This document shows positions 35,427 through 44,676 of a DNA stretch of 64,000 nucleotides, one piece after another. Location of the stretch: the NCBI RefSeq assembly GCF_900096975.1, contig NZ_FMYQ01000008.1, positions 62,001-126,000 on the forward strand, given 5' to 3'. The notes below the pieces were generated by a model. It had not been told where the DNA came from. It did not search any database and was given only the letters and a program-made list of their open reading frames with translations. Made by a program: the position numbers and the translations under genes. Numbering within the stretch: position 1 is the stretch's first letter; every line of letters starts with the position of its first letter. The stretch is from Paraburkholderia lycopersici (GTDB lineage Bacteria; Pseudomonadota; Gammaproteobacteria; Burkholderiales; Burkholderiaceae).

Positions 35427-36290
35427 TCATTGTTCGGCGTGCCACGGCGTCAGCCTGCGTTGCAGCACGCGCAGTCCGAGTTCGAGGACGAGCGCAATGG
35501 CGCCGATCAGCAGAATGCCGGCGATCACCACGTCGGTGACAAGAAAGCGCGACGCGGAGTACACCATGAAGCCGAGGCCGCGTGTCGCGGCGATCAGTTC
35601 GGCGGCGACGAGCGTCGACCAGCCGGCGCCGAGCGCGATGCGCACGCCAGTGAGGATTTCCGGGAGCGCGCTCGGCAGCACGACGAGCAGAAGGAGCTGC
35701 CGGCGCGTGGCGCCGAGCGTGGAAGCCGCGAGCAACCGGCTCTTCGCGACGCGGCCGGCGCCGGCGGCGGTTGCAATCGCCAGCGGAGCGAAAATGGTCA
35801 GATAGATGAGCAGCACCTTCGAAAGCTCGCCAATGCCGAACCAGATCACCATGAGCGGCAGATACGCGAGCGGCGGCACCGGGCGATAGAACTCGATGAC
35901 GGGGTCGAGCACGCCGCGCGCAATGCGGTTCGTGGCGATGGCGATACCGGCGGGAATGGCGGTGACGAGCGCCAGCGCGAATGCGAGCGCGATACGCGCG
36001 AGGCTGGCGCCAAGGTGCTGCATGAGCGTGGCGTCGTCGAAGCCGTCGGTGTAGAGCGAGATCAGCTTTCTTAGCGTCGCTTCGGGCGTGGGCAGCAGGA
36101 CGGGCGGCAGCCATTGCAGGTGGCTTGCGAGCCACCACGCCGCGAGCAGCACGGCGAGCGTCGTCGCCGTGGCCGCGTGGCCCGCATGGAAGCGCGCGCC
36201 GGCACGGCGTGCCCCGGCGTCGCCGGGCGCGGCTTCGCCGACGTTGCCGGGGGCAAACGCGGGTTGCGCACGCGAGTCGTTTGTCGCCAT
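35427..36290 (-). CDS. tauC: Taurine/sulfonate ABC transporter permease TauC
   Basis: A 287-residue inner-membrane permease. The start MATNDSRAQPAFAPGNVGEA at 36290 follows tauB by one base. TauC blocks are HLGASLARIALAFALALVTA, EFYRPVPPLAYLPLMVIWFG and ELSKVLLIYLTIFAPLAIAT. The EAA-type loop is ASTLGATRRQLLLLVVLPSA, and the gene ends RLTPWHAEQ. About six hydrophobic helices follow a non-conserved hydrophilic N-terminus of about 45 residues. Confidence 0.92.
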   Translation of the reverse strand: MATNDSRAQPAFAPGNVGEAAPGDAGARRAGARFHAGHAATATTLAVLLAAWWLASHLQWLPPVLLPTPEATLRKLISLYTDGFDDATLMQHLGASLARIALAFALALVTAIPAGIAIATNRIARGVLDPVIEFYRPVPPLAYLPLMVIWFGIGELSKVLLIYLTIFAPLAIATAAGAGRVAKSRLLAASTLGATRRQLLLLVVLPSALPEILTGVRIALGAGWSTLVAAELIAATRGLGFMVYSASRFLVTDVVIAGILLIGAIALVLELGLRVLQRRLTPWHAEQ

Positions 36291-36291
36291 G

Positions 36292-37074
36292 TCAGGCTCC
36301 TTCTGTTTCGCGCATGAGCTGATCGAGCAGCTCGAGATGAATCTGGATGAATTCGGGATCGCTGCGGATCGAGCGCAGCGATTCGCCCTCGGCATAGCGG
36401 CGAGAGAATGTCAGCCCGTGGCGCGCCACGACGCGGCCCGGCCGCGGCGAGAGAATCAGCAGTTCGGTCGCGAGCAGCACGGCCTCTTCGATGCTGTGCG
36501 TGATGAGGAATATGCCCTTGCTGGTTTTTTTCCAGACTTCCAGCAGCAGGCTTTGCATGTGTTCGCGCGTGAGTGCGTCGAGCGCGCCGAGCGGTTCGTC
36601 CATGAGAAGAAACGCGGGGTCTGCGGCGAGCGCGCGGGCGAGCCCCACGCGCTGGCGCATGCCGCCCGAAATCTCGCCGATGCGATGCCGCTCGAAGCCC
36701 TGCAGCTTCACGAGTTCGAGCACCTGAGCCGCGCGCGCCTCCCGCTCCGCACGGTTCGCGCCGCGCAGGCGCAAGCCGAACGAGACGTTTTCGATCACGT
36801 TGAGCCACGGCATCAAGGCGTCATCCTGGAAGACCACGCCGCGGCTCGCGTCGGGGCCCGTGACGATTTCGCCGTTCTTCGTCACGGTGCCCGACGAGGG
36901 CGTCTGAAAGCCCGCAAGCAGCGAGAGCAACGTGCTTTTTCCGCATCCGGAGGCGCCTAGCGCCACGACGATTTCGCCGCTTCGCACCGCAACCGAAACG
37001 TCCTGCAGCGCCGTAAGCGAGCCGCGCGCCGTCTGGTACACGACGCTCACGTTCCGGGCTTTCAGTTCAGCCAT
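36292..37074 (-). CDS. tauB: Taurine ABC transporter ATP-binding protein TauB
   Basis: A 260-residue ATPase. Walker A is GASGCGKST, the signature is [20 protein letters not shown] and Walker B is [18 protein letters not shown]. The TauB-type [20 protein letters not shown] and [20 protein letters not shown] (H-loop) are present. It lies 70 bases after tauA and directly before tauC. Confidence 0.93.
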   Translation of the reverse strand: MAELKARNVSVVYQTARGSLTALQDVSVAVRSGEIVVALGASGCGKSTLLSLLAGFQTPSSGTVTKNGEIVTGPDASRGVVFQDDALMPWLNVIENVSFGLRLRGANRAEREARAAQVLELVKLQGFERHRIGEISGGMRQRVGLARALAADPAFLLMDEPLGALDALTREHMQSLLLEVWKKTSKGIFLITHSIEEAVLLATELLILSPRPGRVVARHGLTFSRRYAEGESLRSIRSDPEFIQIHLELLDQLMRETEGA

Positions 37075-37144
37075 GATTCACTCCGTCAATCGATGCGCCC
37101 GCGATGGCCGACGCGCGTTACCTGTTTCGACGAGATTCGTCTTC

Positions 37145-38146
37145 TCATTTCGCGGCGGCAACGAAGCGCGCGTCGATCGCACCGCTGTAGTCGGGCAGAG
37201 CCTGATCGATCTTTTTCTGTTCCTGAAGGAAGTGCGCCGTTGCCGCGACCGCCCTGGCCGTGCCGCCGCCGAGCAGCGCGGGCGAAGCCTGCTCCGTCGC
37301 GTTGGGGTAGCGGTTGCCCGCGAGCAGTTGCGGCACGTCGGCCGGGCTTGCGCCGCTCAGCTTCGCGATGGCCGCGACCTGGCTCGACGTGCTCGTCCAG
37401 GACGAGCCATTTGCCTGGTAATCCGAATTGGCATGCACGGTCACCCGGACGAACTTCTGGACGAAGTCCGGATGCGCCTGCGCGAAATCCTTGCGGACGG
37501 CCCAGAGGTCGAAGGTCGGCGATCCCCATTTACCGACCTGGGTGGAATCGACGAGTACGTGCCCCGTTTCCTTCGCCTTGCCGAGCGCGGGGTCCCACGT
37601 GTAGGCCGCGTCGATTTCTCCGCGCGACCAGGCGGCAATGGTTTCAGTCGGACCGAGATTGACGATATGCACCTGGTCCGGGCGGATGCCCCAATGCTTG
37701 AGCGCGGCCAGCAGGCTGTAATGCGACGTGGAAACGAACGGCGTGGCGATGGTCTTGCCGATCAGGTCCTGCGGCTTGTCGATATGCGCGCCGTTGCGCA
37801 CCACGAGCGCTTCCGAGTCGCCCGTGAGCGCATTGACCACGACCGCCTCGACCGGCACCCCGCGGCTGACGGCGGCGGCAAACGGGCTCGATCCCACGTC
37901 GCCGATCTGGATGTCGCCGGAAGCGAGCGCGGCGACGACGTCCGCGCCCGTGTCGAAGCGGCGCCAGTTGATGGTCCATCCGGTGGCTTTTTCATACGCG
38001 GCGGAGGCCTGCGCGAGCTTGGCGGGGTCGGCGCCGTACTGATAGGCGATATTGACCGTTTCCGCGCGGACTGCCGCGCCGTGCGTGAGGAGGACCGCCA
38101 ACGCGGCGTTGGCGGCGATACTCTGGAGGAGGGGTTTGAGTTTCAT
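37145..38146 (-). CDS. tauA: Taurine ABC transporter substrate-binding protein TauA
   Basis: A 333-residue periplasmic taurine-binding protein. The start MKLKPLLQSIAANAALAVLL at 38146 gives the signal peptide, with mature AETVNIAYQYGADPAKLAQA. TauA blocks are INWRRFDTGADVVAALASGD, IQIGDVGSSPFAAAVSRGVP, FVSTSHYSLLAALKHWGI and AWSRGEIDAAYTWDPALGKA. An ORF extends upstream to 38227 without support. It follows the porin gene by 93 bases on the same strand. No tauD dioxygenase is visible in the window. Confidence 0.93.
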   Translation of the reverse strand: MKLKPLLQSIAANAALAVLLTHGAAVRAETVNIAYQYGADPAKLAQASAAYEKATGWTINWRRFDTGADVVAALASGDIQIGDVGSSPFAAAVSRGVPVEAVVVNALTGDSEALVVRNGAHIDKPQDLIGKTIATPFVSTSHYSLLAALKHWGIRPDQVHIVNLGPTETIAAWSRGEIDAAYTWDPALGKAKETGHVLVDSTQVGKWGSPTFDLWAVRKDFAQAHPDFVQKFVRVTVHANSDYQANGSSWTSTSSQVAAIAKLSGASPADVPQLLAGNRYPNATEQASPALLGGGTARAVAATAHFLQEQKKIDQALPDYSGAIDARFVAAAK

Positions 38147-38239
38147 GGTCGTCTGCTGTTCCAGTAGCGTATTGAAAAGGTTAGCGTGGGCGGTCTTGAC
38201 GGCTAACCAACGAAACATCACTTGCATATGCGCGCGCGC

Positions 38240-39397
38240 TCAGAACGAATGCCGCAAGCCGATGCGAACGTCGGCCTGCGTCGAGGTGGTCGAGGGCATG
38301 AAGCTGTAGCCGATGACGGCATCGACGCCTTGCGACGCCTTGAGCCAGTCGCCGGAGAGGTAGACGTCCGTGCGTTTCGAGAGCAGGTAGTGCAGGCCCG
38401 CCGACACCTGGTTCCAGTGATGGCCCTCGAAGTGCGTGTACTGGTAGCCGCCGATCGCGCTGAATGCGTGCGTGACCTGCCAGTTCGCGCCGCCTTCCGC
38501 GACCTGCATGTGCGAGGTTTCGCCAAAGGCCTTGATGGTCGTGCAGGTGAAGTTGCCCATCAGCGTGACGTTGCTGAACGCATAGCTCGACCCGATGCCG
38601 AAGGTGCCCTGCCGCTCGACGGGGAATGACGTGCTCGAATAGAGGTCGGTGAGGGCGCCGGTTGCCGGGTCCACGCTCACTGTCGGGCGGCCGAGGAAGC
38701 TGCGCGTGCCGATCATCGCGTAGGGATCGAACGCGTAGATGCCGTGAGGATTGTTGAGCTGTGTGTAGGCCGCTCCAGCCGTGAAGTTGCCTCTGGCGAA
38801 GTGCGCCCCCAGACTGTAGGCGCTGTCTTCATGGAAGTTGCCTGCCACGTTGCCGAACGACCACATGCCGCCGAACGTGAAGCCGCCGAAGTCCTTCGAG
38901 AGAAACTTGATGGAATTCGGCAAGCGGTCGGCGTTCAGGCGGTCGAAGTCGCCTTGGTGAATGGCGTAGCCGCTGGCCCATGCGGAGATGTTGTATAGCG
39001 ATACCATTTCGGCCGTCATGTCGAGCTGGTTGCCCAGCGAGAGCGTGCCCCATTCATTCGAAAGGCCGACGTATGCCTGGCGGCCGAACTCCGCGCCGCC
39101 GAAACCGAGCTGTCCCGTGCCGAGATGAAAGCCGCTTTCGAGGACGAAGACAGCGGAAAGTCCGCCGCCCAGATCCTCGACGCCTTTCAGGCCCCACCGG
39201 TTGCCATAGGAGACGCCATCGCTGAATTCGGCGAGATGCGCGCCGCCGCTATTGTTCACATAGGTAACGCCGGCGTCGAGAATGCCGTAAAGCGTGACGC
39301 TGCTTTGCGCGTGCGCCGTGCACACGCCTGTCAGGATGAGGCTTGCGAGCGTGCCGCGCAGGCCGTACGTGAGAGCGACTGGTTTTTTTGTACGCAT
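38240..39397 (-). CDS. Outer-membrane porin (OmpC-like, Burkholderia type)
   Basis: A 385-residue trimeric diffusion porin. The signal peptide ends GVCTAHAQSSVTLYG, the usual start of this family. NRWGLKGVEDLGGGLSAVFV and FGRQAYVGLSNEWGTLSLGN are strand and loop motifs lining the pore, and the last residue is Phe in DVRIGLRHSF for outer-membrane assembly. It leads the leftward tauABC genes, so a sulfonate-permeable channel is plausible. It contrasts with the truncated porin at 6591-6958. Confidence 0.92.
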   Translation of the reverse strand: MRTKKPVALTYGLRGTLASLILTGVCTAHAQSSVTLYGILDAGVTYVNNSGGAHLAEFSDGVSYGNRWGLKGVEDLGGGLSAVFVLESGFHLGTGQLGFGGAEFGRQAYVGLSNEWGTLSLGNQLDMTAEMVSLYNISAWASGYAIHQGDFDRLNADRLPNSIKFLSKDFGGFTFGGMWSFGNVAGNFHEDSAYSLGAHFARGNFTAGAAYTQLNNPHGIYAFDPYAMIGTRSFLGRPTVSVDPATGALTDLYSSTSFPVERQGTFGIGSSYAFSNVTLMGNFTCTTIKAFGETSHMQVAEGGANWQVTHAFSAIGGYQYTHFEGHHWNQVSAGLHYLLSKRTDVYLSGDWLKASQGVDAVIGYSFMPSTTSTQADVRIGLRHSF

Positions 39398-39587
39398 GGA
39401 ATTGTGATAGGTGCGCGTGGTAGGCGAATCTCGCGGCGAAAGCTTCGATTACCCGTGCGATGAGGCACGCATGCCTCATGAAATGCCAGGTAATCCAAAC
39501 TATCGTCCGGCGACCCGGATTCGATTTCGAGTCGCCAATATCACCGACCGGCACCGTGCGCGTGAAGACACCGCGCGTTTATTCCCG

Positions 39588-39630
39588 CATAAGAGGCGCT
39601 TATACGGCGAGATTTTGTTATTTGCTTATG
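39588..39630. promoter_or_regulatory. CATAAG/CTTAT sites upstream of the porin-tau genes
   Basis: CATAAG-AGGCG-CTTATA (39588-39604, arms ATAAG/CTTAT) is followed by TGCTTATG at 39623-39630. Both lie about 190-230 bases before the porin start, in a 305-base gap between the porin and the LysR gene that otherwise holds no gene. ATAAG-N5-CTTAT fits the T-N11-A shape of LysR sites. Confidence 0.5.
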
Positions 39631-39702
39631 CCGCGCGGTCATTTGTGCGCGCAGATCGTCCTGCGCGACGTGGCGCATCGCCGGAGGGCGGACGCATGGC
39701 GC

Positions 39703-40677
39703 TCAGAGGGCCGTCTGCGGTTGGCAGGTGCGGAACATCCAGCGCCTGAATTGCTGCACGGCGCTCGCTTCGGGCCGCGCGGGAGGGCGCACGAGAAAAT
39801 AGCCGCGTTCGGTTACGACGGGGGCATCGATGAGGCGCACGAGCAAGCCTCTTTCGATCAGGTCGTCGACCAGCGGTGTCCAGCCGAGCGCGACGCCATG
39901 GCCGAGCAGCGCCCCCTGGATCACGAGCGAATAGCTGTTGAAGGTCATGCTGCGCGCCGAGCCGGGCGTGGGGAGTCCCTTGGCCGCGAACCACGAGTCC
40001 CAGGCGAGCCAGCGCGCCGGTTCCAGCGCCTGCACATGGAGCAGCGGCAAATCCGCGAGATCGTCGGGTTTCGTTACCCCGCGGTGAGCGGCGAAAAACG
40101 CGGGCGAGCATACGGGTGTGACTTCTTCCGCGAAAAGACGCGTGGCCGTGCACGGCTTCCAGTTGCCGTCGCCAAACGCGATCGCCACGTCGACGCGGTC
40201 GTGATAAGGATTGAAGGCCGTCTGCGAGGTGACGATCTTGACGTCGAGCGCGGGCATGGCGTGCTTGAGCGACGCCAGGCGGGGCACGAGCCAGTACGCG
40301 GCGAATCCCGGATCGGTATGAATGGTCAGCGCGCTGGCCGCGCGGCTCGTGCGGATTCTCCCGGCCGTGAGCCGTATCGTTTCGAGGCTCGTGCGCACCG
40401 TTTCATGAAGCCGCTCGCCTTCGGGCGTCAGCGTCACGCCGCGATGGCCGCGCGCAAAAAGCGGGGCGTCGAGGTCGGCCTCGAGCTGAACGATGCGCTG
40501 GCTCACGGCGGGCTGCGTCGTGCCGAGTTCGCGCGCCGCAGCCGTGAAGCTCTTGAGCCGCGCCGCCGACTCGAACGCGAGCAGCGCCTGCATGGGCGGC
40601 AGCCGGTCGTGGGCGCTTTCGCGCGCAATGGCGGCAGTGGGCTCCGGCGGCGCGGACATGGCTGGCTTTGCGGACAT
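39703..40677 (-). CDS. LysR-family regulator, choline sulfate utilisation
   Basis: A 324-residue LysR protein with helix-turn-helix LLAFESAARLKSFTAAAREL, GTTQPAVSQRIVQLEADLDA near residues 28-68. The effector domain is GcvA-like: ALTIHTDPGFAAYWLVPRLA, RVDVAIAFGDGNWKPCTATR, and the end RWMFRTCQPQTAL. LysR genes of this kind sit divergent to choline-sulfatase in many proteobacteria. The start at 40677 is preferred since the open frame to 40767 would run through the CGCTTATG palindrome. The palindromic sites between it and betC are its likely operators. Confidence 0.88.
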   Translation of the reverse strand: MSAKPAMSAPPEPTAAIARESAHDRLPPMQALLAFESAARLKSFTAAARELGTTQPAVSQRIVQLEADLDAPLFARGHRGVTLTPEGERLHETVRTSLETIRLTAGRIRTSRAASALTIHTDPGFAAYWLVPRLASLKHAMPALDVKIVTSQTAFNPYHDRVDVAIAFGDGNWKPCTATRLFAEEVTPVCSPAFFAAHRGVTKPDDLADLPLLHVQALEPARWLAWDSWFAAKGLPTPGSARSMTFNSYSLVIQGALLGHGVALGWTPLVDDLIERGLLVRLIDAPVVTERGYFLVRPPARPEASAVQQFRRWMFRTCQPQTAL

Positions 40678-40724
40678 ATCGATCTCGAATGCGGGGTTGA
40701 CGACGTGCCGCGCCGGCCGACGCG

Positions 40725-40753
40725 CGCTTATGTCGCTTATGCGCCCATAAGCG
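40725..40753. promoter_or_regulatory. CGCTTATG cluster between lysR and betC
   Basis: CGCTTATG at 40725-40732 and again at 40734-40741, then its exact complement CATAAGCG at 40746-40753. The last two form a 20-base palindrome with 8-base arms and spacer CGCC. Three half-sites in 29 bases within a divergent promoter is the classic layout for a LysR activator with its recall and activation sites. Confidence 0.75.
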
Positions 40754-40873
40754 CAGCGGGGCTTCACGGGGCGGGGGCGCTGGCATAACGTCTTGCTGCA
40801 CGATGTGCTGTACGTCCGCCCCGGCGGGCGCGCATCACGTAATCAGGACCGTTCATTCTATCCACGCAAGCAA

Positions 40874-42409
40874 ATGGCTCATATTGCGAAACCGAATATC
40901 CTTATCTTGATGGGCGACCAGATCACGCCCGCGGCGTTGCGGCCTTATGGCAACACCGTCGCGAAGACGCCGCGCATCGACGCGCTGGCGCGTGAAGGAG
41001 TGGTATTCGATTCGGCCTACTGCGCGAGCCCGCTTTGCGCGCCTTCGCGCTATTCGCTGGTATCGGGCTGTCTGCCCTCGAGAATCGGCGCTTACGACAA
41101 CGCCGCCGAACTGCCCGCGCAAACGCTGACCTTCGCGCACTATCTGCGCCACGCGGGCTATCAGACGGTGCTTTCGGGAAAGATGCACTTCTGTGGGCCC
41201 GATCAGCTCCACGGGTTCGAGTCGCGCCTCACCACCGACATCTATCCCGCCGACTTCGGCTGGGTGCCTGACTGGTCCGCGCCGCAGGTGCGGCAGAGCT
41301 GGTATCACAATATGACGTCAGTGCTCGACGCCGGCCCGTGCGTGCGCACGAACCAGCTCGACTTCGACGACGAAGTGACGTTCACGGTGCGTCAGAAACT
41401 CTTCGATATCGCGCGCCGGCGTGCGGCTGGCGACGACGAGCGGCCTTTCCTGATGGTCGCGTCGTTGACCCATCCCCACGATCCGTATGCGATTTCCCGA
41501 CAATACTGGGACCTCTATCGCGACGACGAAATCGATTTTCCCAAGACGACGCTGAGCTACGAGGAGAGCGACGCGCACTCACGCCGTCTGCGCGATGCGT
41601 GCGAGATCGACGCGACGCCGGCGTCGCGCGACCAGGTGCGACGCGCGCGGCGCGCCTACTATGGCTCGCTATCGTATGTGGACGCCCAGTTCGGCACGAT
41701 CCTCGACACGCTCGAGGCCGTGGGTCTCGCCGACGATACCATCGTCGTGTTCACCTCCGATCACGGCGATATGCTCGGAGAACGCGGGCTCTGGTACAAG
41801 ATGACGTTTTTCGAAAACGCCGCGCGGGTGCCGTTGATCGTGCACGCGCCGGGGCGCTTCGAAGCGCGGCGCGTGCGCGAATCGGTCTCGCATGTCGACC
41901 TGCTGCCAACGCTCGTCGAACTCGCGACGGGCACGATGCCCATGCCGTGGCCCGACGTCATTGACGGGCGCAGTCTGCTGCCGCATCTGCGCGGCGGGAA
42001 CGGACATGACGAGGCAGTCGGCGAATATCTGGGCGAAGGCGCCGCCGCACCGATCGTGATGATTCGCCGCGGGCGCTTCAAATACGTGTATTCGCCCGCG
42101 GACCCCGAGCAGCTTTTCGACCTGCTGGACGACCCCCTGGAGTTGCGCAACCTCGCGGCGGATTCCGCTTATGCGTCGCGCTGCGAGGCCTTTCGCGACG
42201 AAGTGTGCCGCAGATGGCGCCTCGAAGCGCTGCGCAGCGACGTGCTCGCGAGCCAGCGTCGCCGCCGCTTTCACTTCGAGGCCACGCGGCGCGGCCGCAT
42301 CGCGCAATGGGACTGGCAACCCGGGGAGGACGCGAGCCAGCGATATATTCGCAGCCATCTCGACCTCGACGCGCTGGAGGCGCTTGCGCGCTTTCCTCGC
42401 GTGCGCTGA
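40874..42409 (+). CDS. betC: Choline-sulfatase BetC
   Basis: A 511-residue type I sulfatase that hydrolyses choline-O-sulfate to choline and sulfate. The catalytic CxPSR motif is CAPSR with C55, to be converted to formylglycine. NILILMGDQITPAALRPYGN, YQTVLSGKMHFCGPDQLHGF, THPHDPYAISRQYWDLYRDD and FTSDHGDMLGERGLWYKMTF are choline-sulfatase blocks. The metal ligands D15 and the later DH pair are present. The start at 40874 opens with MAHIAKPN. It lies divergent from its LysR regulator; no betA/B genes are within the window. Confidence 0.94.
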   Translation: MAHIAKPNILILMGDQITPAALRPYGNTVAKTPRIDALAREGVVFDSAYCASPLCAPSRYSLVSGCLPSRIGAYDNAAELPAQTLTFAHYLRHAGYQTVLSGKMHFCGPDQLHGFESRLTTDIYPADFGWVPDWSAPQVRQSWYHNMTSVLDAGPCVRTNQLDFDDEVTFTVRQKLFDIARRRAAGDDERPFLMVASLTHPHDPYAISRQYWDLYRDDEIDFPKTTLSYEESDAHSRRLRDACEIDATPASRDQVRRARRAYYGSLSYVDAQFGTILDTLEAVGLADDTIVVFTSDHGDMLGERGLWYKMTFFENAARVPLIVHAPGRFEARRVRESVSHVDLLPTLVELATGTMPMPWPDVIDGRSLLPHLRGGNGHDEAVGEYLGEGAAAPIVMIRRGRFKYVYSPADPEQLFDLLDDPLELRNLAADSAYASRCEAFRDEVCRRWRLEALRSDVLASQRRRRFHFEATRRGRIAQWDWQPGEDASQRYIRSHLDLDALEALARFPRVR

Positions 42410-42580
42410 GCGGCCACGCCAGGCTCCCTGGCGGCGCGCGCATTTCCGTTGTCTCCGAGGAACGCAGATCGCGGTACGTTGATTTCCTAAGGCCTAAACA
42501 TTCTTTGGCAATTGCACGGGCGAGGACTAGCATGAACCGCATTGGACGATACCGTCCGCTGTGTCTCCACGGAAAACTCC

Positions 42581-42805
42581 ATGCAATACAAAGGATACGA
42601 AGTCGCGCCGTCCGCGCATGCACTGCCGAGCGGCCTGTATGCCGCGAATCTCACCATCGAATGCGACGTGGCGCTGCACGGACCGTCTTTCAGGTTCGAT
42701 GCGCTCGACTACTTCTTCGAAGCCGATCACGCCGTCGCCTACGCATGGCGATGGGCGCGGCTCTGGATCGACAACCACCTCAAGCAAACGCGTCATGACG
42801 CTTGA
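42581..42805 (+). CDS. Small hypothetical protein
   Basis: A 74-residue soluble protein: MQYKGYEVAPSAHALPSGLY at the start, aromatic-rich DALDYFFEADHAVAYAWRWA in the middle. Residues 20-50 look like short beta strands followed by one helix. Small proteins of this look are common next to Burkholderia metabolic genes, but I know no function. It lies between betC and a polar amino-acid transporter and has a weak GGAAAA ribosome site. Confidence 0.6.
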   Translation: MQYKGYEVAPSAHALPSGLYAANLTIECDVALHGPSFRFDALDYFFEADHAVAYAWRWARLWIDNHLKQTRHDA

Positions 42806-43032
42806 CCCGGGACCGGCCGGACATCCGACGGCCAGCGTTTGCTTGCGGCGATCCGCTCCGGACTTTGCGTGTGCACGTTTGGGCGCTGCTTCTCGTTGTG
42901 CCAAATCGCCGGCATCGCTTTCGATCTGAAAAATGGTTGGTTCCCCCGATCCCCTCGTGCCGATAGGCTGCGTGCTTCGCCAGCGCTAATGTCCAGCGAC
43001 AGCGCACGGCAACAAACGAAGGAATCTCGACA

Positions 43033-43866
43033 ATGAAAAACAGGATCTGGGGCGCAGTGCCTGCCGCACTGTTGACGGCACTTCTCTTCGTGGCGGCGAA
43101 CGCCGCGCATGCGGATCGTCTGGACGATATCAAGCGAGCGGGTGTGCTGCGCGTCGCGGCATTCGACAGCAATCCGCCGTTCGGTTTCGTGGACCCGAAG
43201 GACAATCAAATCGTCGGGCTCGATGTCGACTATGCGCGCGCCGTGGCGAAAAGCCTCGGTGTGAAGCTCGAAGTCCAGCCGACCAACCCCGCCAACCGCA
43301 TCGCATTTCTGAAGTCGGGCAAGGTCGATCTGGTATTCGCCAACTTCACGATCACCGATGACCGCAAAAAGGAAGTGGATTTCAGCACGCCGTATTTCGC
43401 ATCCGGCACCCAGTTCATTGCGAAGAAGGGCGTATTGAAGTCCCCGGATCAACTGAACAGCCTGCGTATCGGCGCAGACAAGGGCACGACCAACGAGCAG
43501 CAGGTGCGCGCGAAATTCCCGAACGCGACCATCGTCGCATACGATGACACGCCTTTCGCTTTCGCCGCGCTGCGCACGGGCAACGTGCAGGCGATCACCC
43601 AGGACGGTCCGAAACTGGTCGCATTGCTCGCGCGCGCCCCGGACAAGGCGAACTACGAGATTTCCGCTTTCACGATATCGAACGACTACGAGGGTGTTGG
43701 CGTGCCCAAGGGCGAGACGCGTTTGCTCGACGTGGTGAACGGCACGCTGACGCATCTGGAAACCGACGGCGAAGCCGCGCAGATTTACGACAAGTGGTTT
43801 GGCCCGAAGAGCGCGGCGCCGTTGCCGCGTCTCTTCAAGATCGGCGATCCGCAAAAGAACAGTTGA
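43033..43866 (+). CDS. Polar amino-acid ABC transporter substrate-binding protein
   Basis: A 277-residue periplasmic protein with signal peptide LLTALLFVAANAAHADRLDD. GVLRVAAFDSNPPFGFVDPK, IVGLDVDYARAVAKSLGVKL, KVDLVFANFTITDDRKKEVD and FSTPYFASGTQFIAKKGV are family SBP_bac_3 motifs. The ligand may be an acidic or basic amino acid or a derivative of one. It precedes two HisMQ-type permeases; no ATPase gene follows, so one must be supplied from elsewhere. Confidence 0.9.
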   Translation: MKNRIWGAVPAALLTALLFVAANAAHADRLDDIKRAGVLRVAAFDSNPPFGFVDPKDNQIVGLDVDYARAVAKSLGVKLEVQPTNPANRIAFLKSGKVDLVFANFTITDDRKKEVDFSTPYFASGTQFIAKKGVLKSPDQLNSLRIGADKGTTNEQQVRAKFPNATIVAYDDTPFAFAALRTGNVQAITQDGPKLVALLARAPDKANYEISAFTISNDYEGVGVPKGETRLLDVVNGTLTHLETDGEAAQIYDKWFGPKSAAPLPRLFKIGDPQKNS

Positions 43867-43944
43867 GCGCTGCGACGGTCTTCAGGGTTCATGCCGTAGC
43901 CCCTTGAGCGCCGTGAACCCTTCTTGTTCCTCTTTGCCTGATTC

Positions 43945-44676
43945 ATGCATAACTGGCTTGAACCGAAGTATCTCGCGTGGCTCGAACAGGGTTTCCTCGT
44001 TACGCTGATGCTGTCCGCCTGCGCGGCGTCGTGCGCGACGCCGCTGGGTTTTCTGCTGGCGGTTGCGCGCACGGCCCGCACCGGGGCGGTCGCGCGCGCG
44101 GCGGCGCTCTACGTGTTCGTCTTCCGCAATTCGCCGCTGCTCGTACAACTGCTGTTCTGGTATTTCGGTGCGGCGGCCGTTTTGCCTTCCGGCTGGATGA
44201 CCTGGCTTAACGCGCCGCACATGGCAACGCTTGGTCCGTTGCCGCTACGCTGGCCGAGTTTCGAGCTGTTCGCGGGCTGGGTCGGACTGACCTGCTACAC
44301 GACGGCGTTCATCGGCGAAGAGTTTGTGGCCGGCATGCGGGGCGTGAGCCGCGGCCAAGCCCAGGCGGCTGCCGCGCTTGGCATGAGCCGTTACACGACG
44401 CTGCGCCATGTGATCCTGCCGCAGGCGTTGCGCATCGCGACGCCGCCGCTCGCCGGCCAATACATGAACGTGATCAAGAACTCCTCGCTGACGATGGCGA
44501 TAGGCGTCGGGGAACTGTCGTATATGTCGCGCCAGGTCGATACGGAAAGCTTCAGGACATTTCAGGCATTCGGCACCGCCACGGTGTTCTATGTATTGGC
44601 CATCGCGGTCATCGAGGTCGCGCTGGTGCTCTGGCAACGCACCGGCCAGCGCGGCGTGCAGCGAGGTCGCGCATGA
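43945..44676 (+). CDS. Polar amino-acid ABC transporter permease (HisQ-like)
   Basis: A 243-residue membrane protein with about five helices. FRNSPLLVQLLFWYFG and the EAA loop QAAAALGMSRYTTLRHVILP, QALRIATPPLAGQYMNVIKN are diagnostic. A long periplasmic insert (GWMTWLNAPHMATLGPLPLR) lies after the second helix, as in the GltJ/AatQ-type permeases. The next permease start overlaps its stop by ATGA. Confidence 0.9.
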   Translation: MHNWLEPKYLAWLEQGFLVTLMLSACAASCATPLGFLLAVARTARTGAVARAAALYVFVFRNSPLLVQLLFWYFGAAAVLPSGWMTWLNAPHMATLGPLPLRWPSFELFAGWVGLTCYTTAFIGEEFVAGMRGVSRGQAQAAAALGMSRYTTLRHVILPQALRIATPPLAGQYMNVIKNSSLTMAIGVGELSYMSRQVDTESFRTFQAFGTATVFYVLAIAVIEVALVLWQRTGQRGVQRGRA

